A stretch of 10,156 bases of DNA from AP-16 sp036395835. GTDB lineage: Bacteria > Pseudomonadota > Alphaproteobacteria > Rhizobiales > Xanthobacteraceae. Of this stretch, positions 6,306-10,156 are shown piece by piece. The notes beneath the pieces were generated by a model. The model made no database searches. It was not told where the DNA came from and saw only the letters and a list, made by a program, of their open reading frames with translations. The translations under genes and the position numbers were made by a program. How positions within the stretch are numbered: position 1 is the first letter of the stretch; each line of letters begins with the position of its first letter. The stretch spans positions 1 through 10,156 of the forward strand of contig DASWCW010000299.1 of NCBI GenBank assembly GCA_036395835.1, read 5' to 3'.

Positions 6306-6851
6306 TCAGCGGCCACGCAGGCGCCGGATGCGGTCGGCGCGCGTGATCAGGTCCAACACGGCTTCGCGGTGCTTGGGCTCGATCATGCCCGCAAGAAAAC
6401 CTCGCGCCGCCTCGTGGGCGCCGGGCGTGTCGCCGAGCGCGCGCCGGATCCGCTCGGTCTGCAGCTTTGCCAGCCGCATGGCAAGCGTCTCGCCCTTGGG
6501 CGTGACCTGCAGCAGGCGCTGCCGGCGATCGTTCTCGCCCGCCGTCTGCACCACATAGCCTTGCTCGACCAGCTCGCGGAGCACGCGGCCGAGCGATTGT
6601 TTGGTGATCCGCAGCAGGTCGAGCAGATCCGCAACCTTCATACCCGGATGTCGGTTGACGAAATGCAGCACGCGATGGTGCGCGCGCCCGAAACCGAACT
6701 TGGCCAAAACCTCGTCGGGGTCGCCGACGAAATCCCGATAGGCGAAGAACAAGAGCTCGATGATATCCCAAATGGGCTCATCCGATTCCCCGGGACGACC
6801 GGGCTCGGCGCCGACCGTCCGGCTCGCGGGCAAGGCAGTTACGTCAACCAT
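6306..6851 (-). CDS. MarR-family transcriptional regulator (PetP-like)
   Basis: This 181-residue winged-helix regulator is the first gene of the minus-strand regulatory set. The N-terminal dimerisation helix covers about 27-65 (DIIELLFFAYRDF, FGRAHHRVLHFV). The helix-turn-helix is at about 70-100 (MKVADLLDLLRITKQSLGRV), the wing is DRRQRLLQVTPKG (108-120), and the C-terminal helices complete the dimer. The frame stays open far upstream, through the divergent control region and into the aminotransferase on the other strand. I chose ATG 6851 because it is the last start before recognisable family sequence, but no Shine-Dalgarno sequence precedes it. The message may be leaderless or start elsewhere. 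It is 18 bp from the response regulator gene, so they are likely co-transcribed. The ligand is unknown. Confidence 0.88.
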   Translation of the reverse strand: MVDVTALPASRTVGAEPGRPGESDEPIWDIIELLFFAYRDFVGDPDEVLAKFGFGRAHHRVLHFVNRHPGMKVADLLDLLRITKQSLGRVLRELVEQGYVVQTAGENDRRQRLLQVTPKGETLAMRLAKLQTERIRRALGDTPGAHEAARGFLAGMIEPKHREAVLDLITRADRIRRLRGR

Positions 6852-7106
6852 ATTGACATATTTCGGTCCGATTGTTACCAAAGGCAGCGCTTTTGCGAAA
6901 GGATCGTGCGGACCGTGGCGCAACTCGTCCGGCGAAAGGCCTGCCCTCGGACGGCTCGACCATATCGGGAGTTCCATCCCGACGCAAAACCGCCCGGCCT
7001 CCCTGGTATTGGCCAATTGGAGGAGGCCGCAAGGGTTTATGATGCTGCCGGATCCTCGCGGTCGGATTCCGGGTGAACTGGCGAATAGCTTCCCGGAGGA
7101 AATGTC
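6852..7106. promoter_or_regulatory. Divergent control region, marR-like / aminotransferase
   Basis: These 255 bp must hold the promoters of both divergent genes. Next to the marR start is an AT patch with CATATTGACATAT, including a consensus-like TTGACA (6853-6858, + strand) for which I find no good -10. CGGTCCG (6864-6870) is repeated inverted as CGGACCG (6909-6915). CGTCCG (6926-6931) pairs with CGGACG (6948-6953). Further right, the + strand has TATGAT at 7038-7043, a fair -10, with a poorly spaced TTGGAG 15 nt before it. Inverted repeats of this density suit operators for a dimeric regulator such as MarR, but the sites are not proven. Confidence 0.4.
6995..7029. promoter_or_regulatory. 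Inverted repeat enclosing a TTGGCCAA palindrome
   Basis: CGGCCTCC (6995-7002) is matched by GGAGGCCG (7022-7029), a perfect 8-bp stem. Its 19-nt loop contains the 10-bp palindrome ATTGGCCAAT (7008-7017), overlapped by CCAATTGG (7013-7020). It lies ~80 bp upstream of the aminotransferase start. It could be an operator or a leader-RNA structure. Confidence 0.35.
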
Positions 7107-7991
7107 ATGGAACAGCCCTTCGATCGACGCGACGGCGTCATCTGGTACGACGGCAAGCTGGTGCCCTGGGCCGGCGCGACGCTGCACGTGCTTTCCCACG
7201 GGCTGCATTACGCGAGCTGCGTGTTCGAGGGCGAGCGGGCCTACGGCGGCGCGATCTTCCGCTCGAGCGCACATTCGGAACGGCTGAAGAAATCCGCCGA
7301 GCTGCTCGATTTCGAAATCCCGTATTCGGTCGCCGAAATCGACGCGGCCAAGCATCTGGTGCTGGAGCGCAACGGACAAAAGGACGCCTACGTGCGCCCG
7401 GTCGCCTGGCGCGGCTCGGAGATGATGGGCGTCTCGGCCCAGCACAACCAGATCCATCTCGCCATCGCCACCTGGGAATGGCCGAGCTATTTCGATCCCG
7501 CGCAGCGGCTCAAAGGGCTGCGGCTCGATCTCGCGCAATACCGCCGGCCCGATCCGGCGACGATCCCGGCCAAGGCCAAGGCGGCCGGCCTCTACATGAT
7601 CTGCACGATTTCCAAGCACCAGGCGGAGCGCAAGGGCTATGCCGACGCCATGATGCTCGACTGGCGCGGGCTCGTCGCGGAATGCACCGGGGCCAATATC
7701 TTCTTCATCCAGGACGGCCGCATCCACACCCCGACGCCGGATTGCTTCCTCGACGGCATCACCCGGCAGACCGTGATCGAGCTCGCCAAGCGGCGCGGCA
7801 TCGAGGTGATCGAGCGAAAAATTTCGCCCGACGAGCTCACGAAATTTTCCGAGTGCTTCATCACCGGAACCGCGGCCGAGGTCACGCCGGTCGCGGAGAT
7901 CGCCGAGTGGCGCTTCAAGCCGGGCAGCATCAGCAAGCAATTGATGGAAGACTACACGGCCGAGGTGCAGCCGAAAGCCGCCGCGGCGTAA
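7107..7991 (+). CDS. ilvE: Branched-chain amino acid aminotransferase (PLP fold type IV)
   Basis: This cytosolic enzyme interconverts leucine, isoleucine and valine with their 2-oxo acids using 2-oxoglutarate/glutamate, the last step of branched-chain amino acid synthesis. Its 294 residues are near the usual ~300. Visible motifs are SHGLHYASCVFEGERAY (30-46), the probable PLP lysine Lys157 in IPAKAKAAG (153-161, aligned by eye with the E. coli IlvE segment), and GYADAMMLD (177-185). AECTGANIFF (191-200), LDGITRQTVIELA (215-227) and FITGTAAEVTPV (251-262) follow. The loop reads TGAN where E. coli IlvE has AGEN, a variation also seen in related aminotransferases, so substrate preference is less certain. 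GGAGGA at 7095-7100 sits 6 nt before the ATG. It is divergent from the marR-like gene and convergent with the propeller gene. Confidence 0.93.
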   Translation: MEQPFDRRDGVIWYDGKLVPWAGATLHVLSHGLHYASCVFEGERAYGGAIFRSSAHSERLKKSAELLDFEIPYSVAEIDAAKHLVLERNGQKDAYVRPVAWRGSEMMGVSAQHNQIHLAIATWEWPSYFDPAQRLKGLRLDLAQYRRPDPATIPAKAKAAGLYMICTISKHQAERKGYADAMMLDWRGLVAECTGANIFFIQDGRIHTPTPDCFLDGITRQTVIELAKRRGIEVIERKISPDELTKFSECFITGTAAEVTPVAEIAEWRFKPGSISKQLMEDYTAEVQPKAAAA

Positions 7992-8020
7992 TGCCTCCCC
8001 GGCGGGGAGGTCGCCGCGCA

Positions 8021-8048
8021 GTCCAAGTCGGATGTTTCCGACTTGGAC
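8021..8048. repeat. Perfect 12-bp hairpin, loop TGTT
   Basis: GTCCAAGTCGGA (8021-8032) and TCCGACTTGGAC (8037-8048) are exact reverse complements around the tetraloop TGTT. It is 30 nt past the aminotransferase stop and would act on that transcript, or on read-through from the propeller gene on the other strand. Confidence 0.85.
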
Positions 8049-8061
8049 CGATGTTCATGAT

Positions 8062-8093
8062 TGGCCGAACTCGGGAACACCCGAGTTCGGCCA
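8062..8093. repeat. Perfect 14-bp hairpin, loop AACA
   Basis: The arms 8062-8075 (TGGCCGAACTCGGG) and 8080-8093 are exact reverse complements around AACA. Read on the minus strand the loop is TGTT, as in the neighbouring hairpin. The inner 12 bases of the 5' arm then match that hairpin's arm at 8 of 12 positions. Confidence 0.85.
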
Positions 8094-8099
8094 GCGCGG

Positions 8100-8131
8100 C
8101 GGGTGGGGCGAAACCACAGGAACCCCACCCG
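8100..8131. repeat. 9-bp inverted repeat of the GGGTGGGG type
   Basis: CGGGTGGGG (8100-8108) pairs with CCCCACCCG (8123-8131) across a 14-nt loop. Such GGGTGGGG/CCCCACCC arms are a familiar part of dispersed intergenic repeats in rhizobial genomes; this link is from memory, not from a search. Confidence 0.65.
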
Positions 8132-8181
8132 GCTCGACGCTTACGCGTCTCGCCTACCTTGCGGGGAGGGAAAAGCGCGCC

Positions 8182-9135
8182 TCAATATCTCACCACCACC
8201 AGCCGGCGGGTGCCGGATTGCGCGCCCCAGGTCTCGCCGGGCCGTCCGTCCAATTGCCGGACGTTGGCGGCGGCTTTGTCGCTCGGAAAACTCTCGAACC
8301 GCCCGGTCGCGGGATCGAGCCGCACGATGGCATTGGCGGGCCAATCGGAAGCCCAGACCTTGTCGGTTGCGTCGACATAGATCGCGTAACAGCCGGCCTT
8401 GCTCTTGGGCAGGCTGAAGGTTTTCCAGCTCTTGGCCGCAGGATCGTAGCCGCCGATCTCGCCGGAGTTCCAAAAGCTCGCCCATACGACGCCCTTGGAG
8501 TCCGACCACACTCGTCGCGGGCCGACGCCCGGTCGCGGCGGCGCGATGACGCTCGCCTGGCCGGTCGCCGTGTCGATCCGGCCGATGTAATCGCCGGCGA
8601 GCGAGGCGTACCAGATCTCGCCCGAGGGAGTGGCCGTCATCCCGTACGGCCCGACGCCCTTCGGCGCCCGCCAAGCTTCGACCTTTCCGGACGCCGGATC
8701 GACGCGGCCGTAAACGCCGCTCTGCCCCGTGAACCACACGACGCCATGGGTGTCGATCGCCGGCGTGTTGAGGTCCGCATCCGGAAAATCCTTCGGCAGC
8801 GGATAAACGCTCACCTTCTTGTCTGCAGGATCGACGCGCACGACCGCATTCCGGCCGCCGTCGGTGACCCAGGCGGCGCCGTCGGATGCGACGACCACGC
8901 CGTGGGGCGCCGATCCGCGGCCGAGCGGAATCTGCTCGACCTTGCCGGTACGCGGATCGAGCTTGCCGAGCCGGCCCTGACGCTGATCCGTATACCAGAC
9001 CGAGCCGTCCGCCGCCGGCGTCACGTCGTGCGGAAACGCGCCGGACGGCAAGTCGTAATAGGCGACGTCCGCGGCCGATGCGGGACCGCCGAGTAGCAAT
9101 AGAGTGGCGAGAAGCGCGAGTGCCCGCAGCATCAT
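8182..9135 (-). CDS. Secreted virginiamycin B lyase-like beta-propeller protein
   Basis: The 317-residue protein begins with a clear Sec signal peptide (MMLRALALLATLLLLGGPAS, likely cut after ASA at 21) and should be periplasmic or secreted. The mature part is built of repeated propeller blades of the form P-x-x-V/M...DG-x-V/I-W...G-R-V/I-D-P...G-K-V-E, starting near 34, 77, 125, 162, 206 and 249. This matches the Vgb/SMP-30-like family. True Vgb linearises streptogramin antibiotics. I cannot confirm its catalytic residues here, so a general lyase-like or binding propeller is a safer reading. The start overlaps the moaE stop (ATGA at 9135-9132). The frame is open further upstream through moaE, but the signal peptide fixes the start. 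The stop lies just beyond a hairpin cluster. Confidence 0.82.
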   Translation of the reverse strand: MMLRALALLATLLLLGGPASAADVAYYDLPSGAFPHDVTPAADGSVWYTDQRQGRLGKLDPRTGKVEQIPLGRGSAPHGVVVASDGAAWVTDGGRNAVVRVDPADKKVSVYPLPKDFPDADLNTPAIDTHGVVWFTGQSGVYGRVDPASGKVEAWRAPKGVGPYGMTATPSGEIWYASLAGDYIGRIDTATGQASVIAPPRPGVGPRRVWSDSKGVVWASFWNSGEIGGYDPAAKSWKTFSLPKSKAGCYAIYVDATDKVWASDWPANAIVRLDPATGRFESFPSDKAAANVRQLDGRPGETWGAQSGTRRLVVVRY

Positions 9136-9605
9136 TCCGCAGCTTCCGGCGGACGGCGCGACCATCGCGCGGCCGCCCGATCGTCGGTTTCCTTGGCCTC
9201 GACCCAGGCGCTGCCGCTCGGGCGCTCCTCGCGCTTCCAGAACGGCGCGCGGGTTTTGAGATAATCCATCAGGAACTCGGCGGCCGCGAAGGCCTCCTGG
9301 CGGCGCGCGGCCGCGGTCGCGACCAGCACGATGTTGTCTCCTGGCTCGAGCCGCCCGTAGCGATGGATGACGGTGACGCCGAGCAGCGGCCAGCGGCGCT
9401 CGGCCTCGGCGACATGCCGGGAAATCTCCGCCTGCGCCATCTCCGGATAATGCTCGAGCGTGATCGCCGCGATCGGCTCGCCCGCCTCGGTGCCGCGGCA
9501 CACGCCCGTGAAGGTGACCAGCGCGCCGACGTCGGTGCGCTCCTCGAGCAGCGCCGCCGCTTCGGCCGCGACATCGAAGCCTTCGGTCTGCAGAAGAACC
9601 TTCAT
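9132..9605 (-). CDS. moaE: Molybdopterin synthase catalytic subunit
   Basis: MoaE is the large subunit of molybdopterin synthase. With thiocarboxylated MoaD it inserts two sulphurs into cyclic pyranopterin monophosphate in the cytosol, making molybdopterin for the molybdenum cofactor. The 157-residue protein has FTGVCRG (32-38), HRYGRLEPGD (81-90) and the active-site stretch MDYLKTRAPFWKRE (113-126), in which Lys117 and Lys124 match catalytic lysines of E. coli MoaE. WVEAKETDDRAAARW (134-148) follows. Length and motifs are complete. No good Shine-Dalgarno sequence precedes ATG 9605. The usual upstream partner moaD is absent: 222 bp upstream an integrase gene begins on the other strand. Its stop overlaps the start of the secreted propeller gene, so the two are probably co-translated despite unrelated predicted roles. 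Confidence 0.95.
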   Translation of the reverse strand: MKVLLQTEGFDVAAEAAALLEERTDVGALVTFTGVCRGTEAGEPIAAITLEHYPEMAQAEISRHVAEAERRWPLLGVTVIHRYGRLEPGDNIVLVATAAARRQEAFAAAEFLMDYLKTRAPFWKREERPSGSAWVEAKETDDRAAARWSRRPPEAAE

Positions 9606-9675
9606 CGAGATCCCAACCGGCTAGGGACCGGCCCGGTTTCACGCCGCGAGCAGTGCCAGCCGGGAAACGCGCTAT

Positions 9676-9692
9676 CCGCCGGTCATCGGCGG
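9676..9692. repeat. Short palindrome in the moaE-integrase gap
   Basis: CCGCCG (9676-9681) and CGGCGG (9687-9692) flank GTCAT. Read on the minus strand, the stretch 9692-9672 spells PPMTGG followed by TAG. That is how a MoaD C-terminus (Pro-Pro-x-x-Gly-Gly-stop) can end, and it lies in the right place and orientation upstream of moaE. The preceding codon (9695-9693) is also a stop, so only this stub is open. It may be a moaD remnant, an attachment-site core, or chance. Confidence 0.35.
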
Positions 9693-9700
9693 CTAAGGCG

Positions 9701-9747
9701 TGTATGGCGGTAAGTCACGGTCCGGATTCTCCCGAAAAGTCCATACA
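9701..9747. repeat. 7-bp inverted repeat near the integrase
   Basis: TGTATGG (9701-9707) is mirrored by CCATACA (9741-9747), 33 bp apart. Such spaced arms can be recombinase or excisionase sites, but nothing else here confirms this. Confidence 0.25.
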
Positions 9748-9768
9748 GTGCGGTACATAGGGCAGTGC

Positions 9769-9797
9769 TTGTTTCCGTCGGTTAACGCACGTATATT
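9769..9797 (+). promoter_or_regulatory. Candidate sigma-70 promoter for the integrase
   Basis: TTGTTT (9769-9774) and TATATT (9792-9797) are separated by exactly 17 bp and lie 29 bp before the integrase ATG. The -10 matches the consensus at five of six bases and the -35 is weak. This is the best promoter-like pair that I found in the window. Confidence 0.45.
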
Positions 9798-9826
9798 GGC
9801 TCGATATCGGACACGGGAGGATCACC

Positions 9827-10156
9827 ATGGCTCGTACGTTACGCGATAGCAATCTCGGCACCCGCGCCGCCCGGCTAAAGCTGAAGCCCCGCGGGAAGCC
9901 GTACTGGAAAGGGGTCGAGCAGGGCCTACACCTAGGCTACCGCCGACTCAAGGGTAAACCCGGAACCTGGAACGTCCGGCATTATATTGGCTCCCAAACC
10001 TATCTCGTTGAGCTCCTCGGGCGCGCGGACGACGCATCCGACGCGGACGGAATTGCCGTCCTGTCCTTCGACCAAGCACAGAGGCGGGCGCGAGAGCACA
10101 TGGTCAAGCGCGCCCACAAGGAAGCGGGCCAGACCGGCCCCGTGACCGTCGCCGAC
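9827..10156 (+). CDS. Phage-type site-specific integrase, 3' end outside window
   Basis: The first 110 codons of a gene run open to the window end. The start ATG 9827 has a strong GGGAGG at 9815-9820. The sequence has a basic N-terminus (MARTLRDSNLGTRAARLKLK), PYWKGVEQGLHLGYRR (29-44), a WNVRHYIG beta segment, YLVELLGRADDASDADG and a helical AQRRAREHMVKRAHKE. That is the pattern of the N-terminal arm-binding region of tyrosine recombinases annotated as integrases in Bradyrhizobium-type genomes. The catalytic Arg/His/Tyr domain is beyond the window, so activity cannot be judged. Four of 11 leucines use TTA or CTA, unlike the adjacent core genes, which fits horizontal transfer. It probably marks one end of an integrated element extending to the right. 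Confidence 0.8.
   Translation, partial: MARTLRDSNLGTRAARLKLKPRGKPYWKGVEQGLHLGYRRLKGKPGTWNVRHYIGSQTYLVELLGRADDASDADGIAVLSFDQAQRRAREHMVKRAHKEAGQTGPVTVAD

Larger units (their letters stand above)
7994..8170. repeat. Cluster of palindromic repeats between convergent genes
   Basis: Nearly the whole space between two convergent stop codons is inverted repeats. It opens with CCTCCCC (7994-8000), GGC, GGGGAGG (8004-8010). Two strong hairpins (8021-8048, 8062-8093) and a longer-looped one (8100-8131) follow, then GACGC (8136-8140), TTAC, GCGTC (8145-8149), and finally GGGGAGGG (8163-8170). The opening CCTCCCC can also pair with the closing GGGGAGG, so the block is bounded by an inverted pair. The right half resembles GC-rich dispersed repeats that I know from Bradyrhizobium-type genomes. 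No T-run is present, but the structures could end or protect transcripts on both strands. Confidence 0.75.

Noticed and set aside
5712..7076. 454-residue plus-strand open frame opposite the response regulator and marR-like gene
   Set aside because: Mirror frame of two recognised regulators; no motifs and no proper start signal.
6852..7940. Upstream in-frame extension of the marR-like gene through the aminotransferase
   Set aside because: It would cover the divergent promoter region and a real gene on the other strand; MarR proteins are ~150-180 residues.
7994..8170. CRISPR array
   Set aside because: The repeats are different palindromes with short gaps, not one repeat with regular unique spacers.
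9136..9642. N-terminal extension of the propeller frame through moaE
   Set aside because: The signal peptide beginning at 9135 and the ATGA overlap with moaE set the start; the extension is an off-frame shadow of moaE.
9606..9826. tRNA gene as an integrase attachment site
   Set aside because: I searched both strands by eye for a T-loop/acceptor pattern and found no cloverleaf.

Overview
The window reads as chromosome of a GC-rich alphaproteobacterium, most likely Hyphomicrobiales (Bradyrhizobium / Rhodopseudomonas / Pseudolabrys type). This is inferred from the very high GC, the gene order (YbjN-like, proC, TetR/COQ9-like, histidine kinase, response regulator, MarR, branched-chain aminotransferase), the protein sequences, and dispersed intergenic hairpin repeats of a kind common in that group. 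It is not proven by a marker gene.

Layout. Positions 1-447 hold the 3' part of an uncharacterised gene cut by the window edge. prs (PRPP synthetase) starts at 668 after an AT-richer leader. The gap 1634-2045 is packed with repeats: a REP-like hairpin just after prs, two near-identical 39-nt repeat copies 284 bp apart, and a G-rich tract. Then come a YbjN-family gene (2046-2546), proC (2571-3416, proline biosynthesis) and a TetR-type regulator with a COQ9-like C-terminal half (3496-4191), all on +. They run head-on into a minus-strand regulatory set with only 6 bp between stop codons. That set is transcribed marR-like (6306-6851), OmpR/PhoB-type response regulator (5583-6287), then membrane histidine kinase (4198-5586), the last two overlapping by ATGA. 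The MarR/response-regulator pairing recalls petP-petR of Rhodobacter capsulatus.

Divergent from marR, after a 255-bp control region with several inverted repeats, lies a PLP fold-type IV branched-chain aminotransferase (7107-7991). It converges on a minus-strand pair: moaE (molybdopterin synthase large subunit, 9132-9605), translationally overlapping a secreted virginiamycin-B-lyase-like beta-propeller (8182-9135). The 190 bp between the convergent stops is a cluster of strong perfect hairpins. Two of these look like diverged, inverted copies of one hairpin family with paired arm changes.

At the right edge an open phage-type integrase (9827 to beyond 10156), with its own promoter candidate and more AT-ending leucine codons, marks the probable left end of an integrated element. 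It sits where moaD would normally be expected, upstream of moaE. A short PPMTGG-stop stub in that gap may be the remains of moaD or an attachment core.

Most of the window is conserved housekeeping. The parts worth a second look are the hairpin cluster at 7994-8170, the twin repeats around 1701-2032, the island edge next to moaE, and the kinase H-box lacking its usual proline.
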